A DNA stretch of 64,000 nucleotides from Holothuria scabra (lineage: Eukaryota > Echinodermata > Holothuroidea > Aspidochirotida > Holothuriidae): positions 8,433,450 to 8,497,449 of the forward strand of contig CM074187.1 of the NCBI GenBank assembly GCA_037179385.1. The letters are read 5' to 3'. The translations under genes and the position numbers were made by a program. Shown one piece after another: positions 47,801 to 56,923 of this stretch; within the stretch, counting starts at the first letter, position 1; every line of letters starts with the position of its first letter. Below the pieces are notes generated by a model. That model was not told where the DNA came from. It saw only the letters and a program-made list of their open reading frames with translations, and did not search any database.

Positions 47801-48497
47801 GAGTTACTATAAACTGCTTTCACTTAAGTCACAAGCCATGCCGCATTTGATTGGTAAAAATTGGTGTAGTACCCTTGCTAGAGTATTTAGCTGCGAGGCA
47901 GCTGACAACCCACGTGTGGTTGTCACATTGAAACACTGTTTATTTTTGCCTGGCAGTGGACGTGGCTTACCAATTGTGATGTAACGTGAAAGCACGCTGT
48001 AGGGAACTTCAACATCTCAGAAGTGTCTATTAGATTAAAGTGTGGGCTCATTTAAAAAATGCAAAATTGAAAGAAAGTTACAATTCAGATTACATGAGAG
48101 GCAGCTTGGTTTGAATCATTCCAATAAGAGTGAACAAGTTTGATAATTTTTGTTTAATTAGCAGGGGCCTGGACTTGAATGGATATATGGGCACTTTCTA
48201 GCAGTAATGTATTTGTAATTATTTTGCATTCTTTCAAATAACAGACAAGGCTAATTTTAATTATGATAGTGAAAAACTGCTAACCTCTTTTTTTCAACAG
48301 TAACCATTGGATCTATTGTCCTGGTCGTCATTGTGTTGGCTGGGATATTATTTCTTGCATTTGTTATTTTTTATCGACGTTGGAAACAATTCGAGGATCC
48401 AGACAAATCTACATCAGAAACAGATTATGATCAATGTTTCTATGAAAAACCACAGACAGTTTCACTGCCGGTTAAGACAGTTTCACTGAAGGCTTGA
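20846..48497 (+). CDS. Type I membrane protein with three Cys-rich modules
   Basis: I assembled 14 exons by hand: 20846-20894, 24123-24256, 25851-25980, 27740-27828, 31294-31509, 35192-35324, 35629-35711, 37455-37539, 38196-38371, 41300-41429, 43500-43652, 45332-45364, 46816-46851, 48301-48497. All introns are GT-AG and all phases agree, giving 547 residues and a TGA stop. Residues 1-17 are a signal peptide (MNGITVCLLLVFGFSVG). Three modules follow, each with C-x(15-22)-C-x5-C-x4-C-x(17-27)-C. Then come a short Thr-rich stalk (exons 12-13), one helix (about 484-507) and a 40-residue tail. It is presumably a cell-surface protein with an extracellular binding role; ligand and pathway are unknown. 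I do not recognise a named domain. The exon structure is a strong internal proof; the exact ends of exons 2 and 5 are the least certain. The start ATG is the first before the signal peptide. Confidence 0.85.
21252..21487 (+). mobile_element. tRNA-derived SINE, copy 2 (intron 1)
   Basis: Same family as 9181-9415: head CAACTGGTCAGAACATCAGA, B-box-like GAGTACAACTCC, and a body with GCAATGGAGTACC, AACAAGCCAGT and the terminal GAAACTGGGCC. It lies in intron 1 in sense orientation. Confidence 0.75.
21715..23945 (+). repeat. Tandem array of about 143-bp units with AGGTCA motifs
   Basis: About nine head-to-tail units between 21715 and 22990. Their starts, judged by the GAGGTCAAAGGTCAT block, fall near 21791, 21934, 22071, 22215, 22360, 22504, 22645, 22794 and 22937, a spacing of 137-149. 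Each unit also has GGGGTCAC and GGTCAAAGTCTGAAAAT, then ATCTCAAGAT and CTTGGATAGATTTCATAT. Two diverged blocks follow near 23776 and 23905. A flanking block (TTTCGATGAAAGAGAAACC at about 21628) and another (ATCATCGAAACCTCAATGC at about 23210) also flank the inverted array at 59-60 kb. It lies in intron 1 of the receptor gene, sense orientation. Confidence 0.9.
23004..23090 (+). repeat. TATC/TGTC-type microsatellite
   Basis: Imperfect run of CTAT and CTGT units passing into TCTAATCTG units. It directly abuts the last 143-bp unit of the array and the short Ser-Val-Tyr-Leu open frame there is its translation. Confidence 0.9.
24309..24343 (+). other. G-quadruplex-type G-run cluster in intron 2
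   Basis: At least six runs of four or five G separated by one or two bases, starting GGATGGGGATGGGGAGGGGG. It lies on the transcribed sense strand, about 55 bases downstream of the exon 2 splice donor. Confidence 0.75.
26384..26685 (-). mobile_element. SINE copy 3, split by a nested MITE (intron 3)
   Basis: Reverse-orientation SINE body: CCATTTTCCAACCTATTGGT and GGTTCAAGTCGAGCAGG, then after the insert GGCCACTGCC, CCAGTTGTGGCTCACTGG and CCCTACTCCATTGC. Comparison with intact copies at 37 kb and 43.9 kb shows that the MITE interrupts it after TCGAGCAGG. Confidence 0.85.
26435..26577. mobile_element. 143-bp MITE nested in the SINE
   Basis: The ends are inverted: TGTTAGATGCGC...TTTAACAAG on the left against GGGCGATGCGC...TTTAACAAG read backwards from the right. 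The nine bases TCGAGCAGG occur on both sides (26426-26434 and 26578-26586). The uninterrupted SINE has this sequence once, so it is a real target duplication. Confidence 0.88.
26880..27060. mobile_element. Short inverted-end element (GGGAATAA ends)
   Basis: Left end GGGAATAATTTATCCAGTAT; right end AATTTATTCCCTGCA. The interior GTGTAGCAATTTTTTGTG and the left end match the start of the longer element at 32872. Probably a MITE; no target duplication fixed. Confidence 0.5.
29215..30860 (+). mobile_element. 5'-truncated L1/Tx1-like LINE in intron 4
   Basis: The post-catalytic part of a LINE ORF2. It starts in LGITFNTDIA, passes NMSVLGRITILKSLILPHFN and WKGKPDRISRNQII, and ends with the zinc-knuckle CSFCHNETETIQHFFYYC (C-x2-C-x7-H-x4-C). 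Frames break near 29900-29940 and again near 30210, and a TAA interrupts at about 30045, so it is dead. The reverse transcriptase core and endonuclease are missing. The 3' end has AATAAAG and a short A-rich tail. The 17 bases AAGGTTTTACTTGCCCT (29198-29214) recur after the tail (30861-30877) with one mismatch, a clear target-site duplication. It is in the sense direction of the host gene. Confidence 0.92.
31546..31905. mobile_element. hAT-like MITE with GGTTGTCC sub-repeats (intron 5)
   Basis: Ends CAGGGCTCGATTTTC and, inverted, CAGGCCTCGATTTTC. The motif GGTTGTCC or its complement GGACAACC occurs at least six times inside. It starts only 36 bases after the exon 5 donor. The flanking octamers TTATTTTA and TTTTGATA do not match well, so the target duplication has decayed or the ends are slightly off. 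Confidence 0.7.
32122..32474. mobile_element. TA-type MITE, family D (intron 5)
   Basis: Left end (TTA)AAGGGGCTCATTGAGTTG; reverse complement of the right end AAGCGACTCAATGAGTTGG. TA flanks both sides. No coding capacity. Confidence 0.8.
32872..34145. mobile_element. Longer element related to 26880-27060 (intron 5)
   Basis: Starts GAGGGGATAATTTATCCAGT and ends AAATTATTCCCTGCACC. The first 120 bases or so match the short element at 26880, and the last part carries the ATGCAAAATTT-type end. About 1.27 kb; the open frames inside have no known motif. The call rests on the shared ends only. Confidence 0.4.
34684..35039. mobile_element. TA-type MITE, family A, copy 1 (intron 5)
   Basis: Ends GAAGGGAGCAATCAGAG and TATTGCCCCTTTG. 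The interior matches copies at 36535-36893 and 52601-52916: CAACCATACA...TTGA, GGTCACAGTTTGG...CTGTCTAGTCTTGCAT, TTCAACAGTTA. Confidence 0.85.
36535..36893. mobile_element. TA-type MITE, family A, copy 2 (intron 7)
   Basis: TA-AAGGGGCAATCAAAA at the left and GAATGCCCCTT-TA at the right, with TA on both sides. Shares CATACATTGAGCTAGAATCA, CATATGGAT, CTAGTCTTGCATCTGTGTGG and a terminal GGTTAATATTTGCC with the other copies. It includes a run of about 13 G at 36823. Confidence 0.88.
36993..37243 (-). mobile_element. tRNA-derived SINE, copy 4 (intron 7)
   Basis: Most complete tRNA-like head of the family. Read on the minus strand: A-box GGTAGAGCATCCGCCTCT, B-box AGGTTTGCTTCCC. The body has CGGCCCAGTTTCCAACCTAT and CCAGTTGTGGCTCACTGG on the plus strand. 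It lies in antisense orientation in intron 7. Confidence 0.88.
38346..38760 (+). repeat. Minisatellite of exon-end plus splice-donor copies
   Basis: The last 26 bases of exon 9 and the first 20 or so bases of intron 9 are repeated about nine times with a period of 45-54, decaying with distance. The unit is like GGCTTTCAGTGTTCAGCTAT, then -ATAAG|GTAAGCTTTC, then TTGGGTG. Donor-like GT copies are at 38372 (real), 38424, about 38472, 38520, 38567 and 38615, and a weaker one near 38708. It sits entirely at the exon 9 / intron 9 boundary. Confidence 0.85.
39809..41179. mobile_element. Inverted-end element, 1.37 kb (intron 9)
   Basis: AAAGTGGGCATGACACGGCC at the left, and the reverse complement of the right end AAAGTGGGCAAGACACGGCC, a 21-bp terminal repeat with one mismatch. 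TA follows the right end and CA precedes the left. The interior around 39960-40560 is GC-richer and has no recognisable protein. It ends 120 bases before exon 10. Confidence 0.7.
42064..42370 (+). repeat. Dispersed 'GTCATGGAAATT' repeat (intron 10)
   Basis: Clusters of GGAAAAGTCATGAAAATTTG, TTCATGGAAATTTTTAC and AGTCATGGAAATTGTGTATT. It resembles a widespread animal low-complexity dispersed repeat built on GTCATGGAAA. No termini found. Confidence 0.5.
43734..43970. mobile_element. Composite SINE: head and body in opposite orientation (intron 11)
   Basis: 43734-43840 is a plus-strand tRNA-like head (A-box GGTCTGGTTAGTAGAGAATC, B-box AGATTTGATTCTC). 43842-43970 is the family body in minus orientation (CGGCCCAGTTTCCAACCAGT, CCAGTTGTGGCTCACTGG). 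In other copies head and body run in the same direction, so this is two insertions or an inverted copy. Confidence 0.7.
44805..45055. mobile_element. piggyBac-type MITE, copy 1 (intron 11)
   Basis: TTAA-CCCTTTACCGTTG at the left and CAAGGGTAAAGGG-TTAA at the right. The TTAA duplication and CCC/GGG ends are the piggyBac signature. The interior is GC-rich, with GTGCTCCGATCGGGGCATAT and a GGGTCCAAAAGGACCC hairpin. The minus-strand open frame in all three copies is a by-product. Confidence 0.92.
48301..48497 (+). other. Transmembrane helix and cytoplasmic tail exon
   Basis: Starts after a clear polypyrimidine tract and CAG. It encodes a hydrophobic helix (IGSIVLVVIVLAGILFLAFV), then the positive stop-transfer YRRWK, then a 40-residue tail with TDYDQCFYEKP and two copies of TVSL (TVSLPVKTVSLKA). 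The YEKP motif fits a pYxxP SH2-binding pattern, but phosphorylation is only an inference. Confidence 0.9.
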
Positions 48498-48543
48498 TTT
48501 AAATGAGGCTTCTTGAATTGGAGAGATGTAAGATGACTTCCAG

Positions 48544-48583
48544 AATAAAGAAATATGATACGTACCTATTAAAAGAAAATAAA
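48544..48583 (+). promoter_or_regulatory. Polyadenylation signals (two AATAAA)
   Basis: AATAAA at 48544-48549 and again at 48578-48583, 47 and 81 bases after the stop codon, followed by a GT-rich stretch (GGTGTGTCTG). Either could end the receptor mRNA with a short 3' UTR; a longer 3' UTR cannot be excluded. Confidence 0.55.
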
Positions 48584-49684
48584 GATGGTGTGTCTGCTTC
48601 AACTTTAGTTTCATGATCTCAAGGCAAAGTTTACAATTGCAGGTGAATGGGGTTATAATTGACTACTGTTAATGCATATTCCTTACAATATAGCAATAGA
48701 GCATTTGAGTTAATTTACAGTCTGTTTGAGGGGGTATGTCAAGTATAGATACTGTGGTAGGTACCGTTACATTGTGACAACTGTAGCTGTTACATTGCCA
48801 AAGGTATTTGAACCCTTTTAAATATTCAGGTCTATATTTTTACTTTTATTGGCGGAAAATTCTGACATAGGTAGCAGCTGTTCTGCCATTTTAACTCACT
48901 TTAGTTCCCTGTACTGTCATATTCTTTTGTCCATCTGGTATGAGAGATTAAAAGTTAAAGTATCTCAATGGGAAAATCTGGCAAAAAAGAAAGTTTTATC
49001 TGAGCACTTTTTTTTGTACATGTGTAAGTAGGAAATATGAAAAAGTTTGGTAATGTCCTTTCAAACACATAATCATAGGCATATGAGAGCAGTTTAGAGG
49101 AAGGGAAAAATATTGTCTGCCAAAAAAAAAAAATGATAACCTGCCTGAAAGACTATCTAGCAGAGTACCACCATTGGTTGGTGGGGGAGTGTAAAAAATA
49201 TGTCACAAAATTTCCAACCTTGAGGTTTCAAAAGCTTCTGGAAATGGCATTTCTCATGCCTGAAAGTAGAGATGAAGAGGTCATTATCTTCAGTTTTTAT
49301 TTGCAGTAAGTTTTCCACGTAAAAATTGAGCAAGTTGCAAAATGCTCAGAAATTTATCTGGTGAAATGTGTTAAATAGGCTATGCAAAAACAGTCCACAA
49401 GTTTTATGACGTGCTAATTTTGCAAAAACCACAAAAATTGTGTTTAAGGCATCAGCCTTTTCAAAGTAGACAAAAAATTGTGACAGCATTTCACTCAGTC
49501 ACTGTTTTATGATATTCAGACAGTAACTGATGCATGATGTCTGGATGACTTGAGCTTGAAAAATAAATGATCCAGCTTAATAATGAGCTTAAAATGAATG
49601 GCTGGTATATGGTTCAACATGGCCTTAAGACTGTAGCCTCATTCTGTGACTATGCATTACTCCAAGCTTTGCATTTTATGTAGT
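48584..49684. other. 3' flank, no gene recognised
   Basis: AT-rich sequence following the receptor polyadenylation signals. It could hold a longer 3' UTR. No exon, RNA gene or transposon end is visible. Confidence 0.4.
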
Positions 49685-49832
49685 TGTGGAACCTACTGCT
49701 GTTGTGTGTGATGCTCTGTATAAGCAATGGAGTAGGGAAACAAGCCAGTGAGTCACAACTGGAAAAAGGGCCATGGTCAGCTCGACTTGACCCAATAGAT
49801 TGGAAACTGGGCCGTAAAACTCTAACTAACCA
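49685..49832 (+). mobile_element. SINE body, copy 6
   Basis: Body without the tRNA head: GCAATGGAGTAGGGAAACAA, GCTCGACTTGACCCAATAGA, GGAAACTGGGCCGTAAAACT, CTAACTAACC. It lies downstream of the receptor gene. Confidence 0.8.
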
Positions 49833-50573
49833 AATTTATGTAATAGTGAGGAAGCAGTACAATACAACATGGAAAATCTGGAAAGCTGATTCCATCTTTC
49901 AGTTCAATTTGACCTAATATTTCTATCAATTTTTCTTCAATGCTTTTTTTTCTCTTGGAAATTCCAATTTTCCCGATAAGTAATTTAGTCAGCCTTCTGC
50001 TCTGCCCAAAACTTGCATGACTGCCACTCCCCCCCCCCAAAAAAATTGACTGGGGGTACTTGCGCCATAACCCTGGCTGATATGCTGGTGCACACAATCT
50101 ATGTGCGATACAGGTTTGTTATCAAATGTATGCACACACCTGTCAACACTTGCAGATAGTGGTCAGTGAAACAGTGAAAATGTATGCAAATACACATTTT
50201 AGTTTTTTTTTAATTTGCCATATATATATATATATACAATTATAACAATCAATTGCTGTCAACCCATTGTTTTAGTTATTTTTTTTTTAAATCTGCTGTT
50301 GTTGGATATTGATTGTTCTTCATTCTCTAATACTTTGCACAGTTTGGTTGGGGCAGGGTAAGAAAATGTTTTCAGAAAACCTTAATGTTTATGTCAAAGT
50401 CAATGTCACTGTGGATCTAAGGTGTGATCCAGAGAAATAATATATATATATATGAGGCTTTCAACTTGTAGTTTCTGATCAAGTTGTTCAATTCAAACAG
50501 CTTAGAACTTTTGGCTTTTAAGACTGACTTTTCAATGTCGACAATCTGTACATTTGTGTGTTTGTCTATTTAA

Positions 50574-50823
50574 CCCTTTACCATTGTGCTCCGATCGGGG
50601 CATATTTGCGCGCCTTGGGAGTGGGCGGAAAGCGGACATAGCCCGCCCCGCATCGGCTTCCGTAGGCCATTGACCCCGTGACCTTAAACTATTGTCCCTC
50701 TCGTTGTTGCAGCCAAATTTTCGGGAAGCTACTCGCAGTTTCGAGCTCCGCGTGAAACAGTAAAGACGGGTGACAGCGGCAATCTCCGTATGGGTCCAAA
50801 AGGACCCAAACAACGGTAAAGAA
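50574..50823. mobile_element. piggyBac-type MITE, copy 2
   Basis: TTAA-CCCTTTACCATTG at the left, CAACGGTAAAGAA-TTAA at the right. Two bases of the terminal GGG are mutated. The interior is very similar to the other two copies. Confidence 0.9.
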
Positions 50824-50926
50824 TTAAAATAAGCCTGTGGAGTGTGTTTACTGCAAGACTGATGCCACTGTCTCTGCGTGTGTGCACGTAACCCTTTAGC
50901 CGAGTGGTGCAGTTAATTTAGATTAA

Positions 50927-51166
50927 CCCTTTACCATTGTGCTCCGATCGGGGCATATTTGCGCGCCTCGCGAGTGGGACGTAGCCCACCCCGCATCGGC
51001 TTCCGTAGGCCATTGACCCCGTGACCTTAAACTATTGTCTGTCTCGTTGTTGTGGCCGTATTTTCGGGTAGCTACTCGCAGTTTCGAACTCTGCGTGAAA
51101 CAGTAAAGATGGGTGACAGCCGAGCTCTCCGCATGGGTCCAAAAGGACCCAAACAACGGTAAAGGG
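50927..51166. mobile_element. piggyBac-type MITE, copy 3
   Basis: TTAA-CCCTTTACCATTG at the left and CAACGGTAAAGGG-TTAA at the right. Same orientation as copy 2, separated from it by 103 bases. A 9-10 base deletion near 50973 compared with the other copies. Confidence 0.92.
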
Positions 51167-51170
51167 TTAA

Positions 51171-52600
51171 AGGTAGAATGACAACAAAATGACGAAGTTG
51201 GGTATTTGATGTAAAAAGCATTAAAAACCAAGAGAATTGCTGTAATTTCCATTAGAATTGGTTAAAAATTGGCCATTTTACAGGTTTATTTCTGATTTGC
51301 ACATAATCATGCATAAATATGAGCTCAAAATGTAAATTTTTTGATGTCATGGGAGGGACATGCCATATATGGCTAATGCTATCCTTTGTTTTTGCAATCT
51401 TCATTTCAAGGTCAGTTGTAACATTAGTGTTTCCTGAAGGGTTCATTTTGAAAGATTAAATTGTGTCCTTGAAAATCATCAGTATCAATTACCAAACAAT
51501 ACACAATCTGATGAGTAATTAAGATATAACAAAGGGTTAACAAAAGAAATGTCAACACTGTGCAACACTCAGCATCACTATTTTTGCATAACCAACAAGT
51601 TGCTTCAGAAACATTAAAACTTTGAAGAGGGTCTATCTAAAGAACAGTAAAAGATATTGGCAGGGTTCCAACCGATTCTTCCTTAGATGACCTTGCTCCT
51701 TAACTACCAAGTAAATTCAGGGCTTGTTGCTGACATGTCACACTACCTTTAAATTAGGGCCCTAAACTCCAAAATGTACTAGTCACAAGGAGTTTAGCTT
51801 TCTCAGTACTACTATTGAAAAATATAGATACCATCTTGCCCAAAATGTTGCACAATTGAGGTTCACAATGCAACTGGTTGACTCAAAAAATAAAGTCATA
51901 GTGAATCTTTTATTCATATTAAGGTGTGTGTTTCATTTTGTTTGTTTTTTTTCTTTTAGTTTTGCTGATTACTTTAAATTTTTTTCAAATGTTAAATTGT
52001 TTTCAATATTCCATTTATGAAAGGTTATCTTTTCAATTCTTGCATTTTTATGGTTGAGGTATGTGACGTACCATAATATCAGTATTTGTACTACTACAGT
52101 GTCTTTTTGGAAAAAACTTACATACAACAGTACTATACTAGTGTAATACATCATTTTGAACCATCTTTTCACATTTTTGGAATATACTTTAAATATTAGC
52201 TGCTTTGAATGTTTGATTTAATTAAGTTTTGGGATTTGTGGGAATACGTATCAATGTGTTACATTTCAATTATATGCCCAATAAATATTGATTCAATTTT
52301 ATAAATTATTGTTCTTATTTTTTTATGCAAATGTCCATAGTTCAGGAAATGAAATGACAAAGTGATTTTAGTTGCTTTATATATTCATTTCAACAAGCTG
52401 TACAACAATTTTCAAATGTCCACCTTGTGGGTTTACACCAATAAATAGACACCACTGCATTTGCTCAATATAATAAACACTGGATTCATAGCTAGAACTT
52501 GTGGATTCAGTAGACATAGAGAGCACCAACATTAAATGGGATGGCTGAATTTGGCCAATATGAAGACACAGTTGATTCCCATTCTTCATAATGACATTCA
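51171..52600. other. No gene recognised
   Basis: AT-rich intergenic sequence. Only short open frames and no splice-bounded exon. Confidence 0.4.
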
Positions 52601-52916
52601 AAGGGGCAACCAGAGTTTATTTTTACAAGTCTTGCATGACTTTAATTCTGCACAACAATCATACATTGAGCTAAAACTAACAAAAACTGACATCATCATG
52701 GTATGACATTGCGATTGGCCACCGTATGGATGAAGCTGTCTAGCGTTGCATTTTTGTAGAATTTTTTCACCCGAAAAATATTACAAAATTCCCATCGAAC
52801 AGTAATTAATGTTTCTTCTCACTTGAAAGACCCTTGTTGATTCTGGTAAATAATCAGGAAAAAAAAAACGATGGGACAAACAGTTAATTTTTGCTGTGAG
52901 AATCTGATTACCCCTT
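52601..52916. mobile_element. TA-type MITE, family A, copy 3
   Basis: AAGGGGCAACCAGAGTTTAT at the left, GATTACCCCTTT at the right. Shares CAACAATCATACATTGAGCT, CTGTCTAGCGTTGCAT and GAACAGTAATTAATGTTTCT with the two intronic copies. Confidence 0.88.
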
Positions 52917-53185
52917 TAATAAAGTAGGAATACTATCTGTATCTATTAACAAAGGACAAACTTCACTTTGCAATACTATACATTTTTAATAATTCCCCAT
53001 AATATCTACTGAGAGGTGTAAAACACTGCCATAAAGAGAGCTGTCACAAAGCACAAAAGTAGCTGAAAAGCTGTTCAAATAAATAGATCATACCTTTAAA
53101 TTTTACTGCCATTTTTTTTTCTGCAACATGATATGACCTAAATTGACACACTGAATGCCAAATGAAAATGCTTTGCCACTGCTTA

Positions 53186-53484
53186 AAGGGCCAATCCTCT
53201 CACCCCAAACTACAGTTTTGGTACCTGGTAACCGAAATTCTCAATTGGCTCAGCTCTTTGATTGACAGCTAATTCAAACAATGCAGAGTGCCAAAGCTTA
53301 TATTACACAGCATGTATGGTACTGAGAGTGTTTTGATTTTATAAATTGAGTTTTTCTATACTCACCCTAAAGCAATAAACTGAGATTGTGTCTGGATGAG
53401 GATGAATTTGAGAAAATTGTGGGAGGGGCTTCAGTAAGAAGGTTAGGAGAATTGGTACTGTTTGAGGTGAGAGAAAAGGGCCTT
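53186..53484. mobile_element. TA-type MITE, family B, copy 3 (most complete)
   Basis: TTA-AAGGGCCAATCCTCTCACC at the left. The reverse complement of the right end is AAGGCCCTTTTCTCTCACC. TA flanks both ends. It contains ACTGAGATTGTGTCTGGATG and GGTTAGGAGAATTGGTACTG; the latter also occurs as a solo fragment at about 27105-27152 in intron 3. Confidence 0.88.
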
Positions 53485-56400
53485 TATTAGATATTGAGAA
53501 TACCATATCCCCATACACTGGCACTACAGCAAGTCATGCTGGTATTGGTTGGTTCAATAAAGACAGTTCATCTGATACATTATCCTGAAGAAATAATCCC
53601 TTCCTACTCGATTTTTGAGGGGAGAAAAAGCCTAAACCCGAACTTATTGGTGGTAGTGTCATTTCAAATGCAACCTGATATCCCTGAAATATATACTTTG
53701 TATGAACACAGAATTTCCCACTACGGTGGTATTTGAGTTCTCATACCACTTGCAACCATAATTTGGGTTTTATATTTCTATTTGACCATGTCAAGAAGAT
53801 ATTTGTGGCTAAGATTCAGAACACCACCTACTGTGCTACACATCCTTGTCAAAATGAGACCATCCACAGGACAGAACCATGGTTGAAGGTCACACACATC
53901 TACCATTAAGTGTGTTCAGTTAAAAAGGTTAACCATTCCAACACCAATTTAGATGACACACTCCTCTGAGGTTTGATAGAAAACCCCAAAATACTATACA
54001 TTCCAGATTAGAAATCATTAAAAGTGTAAAACGGTCAAGGAATCTTACTGGACTTGAATTATCAAGAAAATGACTTTGGCACTGCATTTTTGTATTCTTT
54101 ATTTTTGGCATCAGAATATTTTGGATTAGAGGAGAGGATTCCCAAGCAATAAATGAGGAAAATACTAAGTGGAAAAAACTGCAACTTGGAAAGATCATTA
54201 ATATACAAATTTACTACTCGGAAAACAATCTGGACTTCATTCTAATGAACACAAGCTTTCAATACAATGAACGCCTTCCATTGTTTTATCAGCACGTAAA
54301 CTTGGTTTTGAGCAATTGTCATAACAAAAGGGTAGTTCAAAAAATGCAGCAATTTTTTCTCTTTTCTTTATGTATAAATACAACACAATCCAACAATGAT
54401 ACATGCCCTCGTTATTTGCTATTCATGAATCTCACAAGACGTCAAACTACTAATCCATCAAACCGCTGTCAGGTTATCTGTCAAACTCAGCGGTTATACA
54501 AAAAGAGCAATGACTTCAACAATATTTCATCTAACCATATATAGATGTACTCTATACCAACATGTTCTTGAACTTGTTTTTATACACAAACTGAACAATA
54601 GAGGAGACATTTTACATATTTCTTTACATATCTTCAATTAACTTAAAAATGTTACATCACTTTTCTACACTTTGTACAATGATTCAAGCTGAAGACATGA
54701 ATTATTTTTTGTATATAGACTATAGACACAGCATGTTTATTTCAGAAAAATAACATCATCTACAAACAATACATACTGTCAACAGTGAACGACTCGAATA
54801 TCTTTGTGCATTTGCAAATCTTTTAATACCAGAACATCCCTACTCCATCACTTATATTCATCACTTTATCATTCTTCGAAGAGAAGCATAGTAATACATA
54901 CTACTCACAGTAACTGTATTAAACAACTCCAATATTTATGAAGCAAGGAATCTTTTGTTGAGCGAATCCCCATGACTTAAAAACAGAGCTTAATTATCAT
55001 TCACAGAGAAGCACAATGTTTTCTCTTTATACATCAAGATTATCGTGATTGTTAAGTGTTTCTCCCATCTAAATATGACCCAAGGGAGCTTCAACCATGC
55101 CATATAGTGTTCACATAATGTTAAACATGATCATCCAAGAACAACCATACTCCCTAAATACCAAAAAGAAATTTGAATGTGCATTTGGCATGGTCTGTCA
55201 GAAATTGTAGTTCTTGAGGGTATCGTTACCATTCTGCAAAAAGGAAAATAGTTGCTATATTCACTTAAGATTTCAGACTTAAGATTTTCTGACCAAGGAT
55301 AAATTTTCATAGTACAGGCAGTTGATGGTACTTGAATAACAATATTACCACATTATGTGCCATGTGAAAGCTGCCAATGTACTTCTCAAAGATACAAAAT
55401 GTTGCAATTGCAACTATCTTTGAATCTAGTGCATAGAGTTACAAGGCAGGGTTGCAAGGACAAGGGGTGACTGTCCTCCCAATTTGGGCAAAAACACTTG
55501 ATTCATTCAGGCAAAGTATTAAGAAAATATTTTAAATGGTGCTTTTATTTTGGCAAAAAGAAATGTATGATATTATATTCAAGAACTGCTGAATAAAAGT
55601 AAAACTACTCCAGGGCTGGAAAAAATGTTTATCACTAACGAGTATGATTTCAACAATACTTTCTTTAGATATTTTCAAACACACAAAGGCAAATTTCCAT
55701 TTAATTGCCAATATTTGCTGGGAAGGAGCCTCTCAGCTTCCCAATGTTTTCCACACATGGTACTCATTGTAACACAATAAGTGTCCATTTCAAGAATAAT
55801 CTTTCCATAGAAGCTGAATTTAGCATATATTTTTACATAAAATGAAGAGCTCAAATGTGTGAAAATTTGGGTTCTGCATCTCTACATTAAGCCCAATATT
55901 TGTGACAAAATTGATTCTATTTTTTTATTTTGGGGGGGAAGGGGAGGTTGAGCCTGAGGGTGATTCAAATCTCATAAAATAGTGTATGTATCTTTATCAT
56001 TCTTCACAATCAACATTAATAAAAGGGCTAACACATTTCTGAAGAAAAATTTTAAGTTATACAAGTTAAGATATGATGGCAGTGATGAGCTAAAGTTGAT
56101 GCAAACCGAGTTGAACTTTCTGGCCTTGGGGCCTCTGATGTATAGTGTTAGGCCCACCTTTATTTGACACTTAGTGTTAGCTGATTGGCAATGATGGCAC
56201 TGACATCTACTGCTGGACAACCAATACTGCTATTTAGCTACCCTCTTTGCAGCTTATTCCGCTTAACTTTAGTCAGCCATTTTTTTCTGACGAAGGTAGG
56301 TTTCTTCCTAGACATCTTAGCCAAGACTGTTACACAAATGGAAATAAATTCTCTCATCACTATCACAATCAGCATCACAACTGATAATCAGCAAAAAATA

Positions 56401-56923
56401 ACTGTTATCTCTACAGCCATATCTTAAAGTGATAAAACAGGAATTGCAAAAGTTGGTATCAGTGAAATCCATCTTCTGTATGAGTAACATTTAGATGAAG
56501 TGTGAACCCAATTTTCAAAGTGATAAGTCTTTGACATTCCATCTGTTCCCAACAAAAGATTTAGGAGATCTTCTTCAATGACCTCTGCTCCTTAAGCTAT
56601 CACTGCCACAACCCCAATCCAACCATCTTTTCCAGGTCACTGTCACAGTTGCAGAGTATGACCACCTTTCATGTTTTTTTTTTTCAGGACTGGGTGGCAT
56701 GGTATATTACTACATTCTGAATCACACACAAATAACATCCTTCCTCACACCAATCTGCAAAAGAATCATCCTTCTGGTATAACCCCCGGCAGGACCATCT
56801 CTTCTCTTCATCCTAGCCCCTTCCTCAATATGCAAGCTGTTCCAAAATCAGGTTGAAGCAGTAAAACTTGCGAGACAGAAAACATTTCAGAGCAGAAGGT
56901 TTTTCAAGTGATGGCTTTGAAGA
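53485..56923. other. Intergenic, including possible 3' UTR of the minus-strand gene
   Basis: No coding exon seen. AATAAA on the minus strand (plus-strand TTTATT) occurs near 56157, about 770 bases after the minus-strand gene's stop, and at several sites further left. A G-rich tract lies near 55932. The boundary of the transcript cannot be set. Confidence 0.35.

Noticed and set aside
44809..51252. Three similar minus-strand frames starting MFGSFWTH
   Set aside because: They are the three copies of the piggyBac-type MITE read in the same frame, so the similarity is at the DNA level and the terminal repeats are inside the frames.
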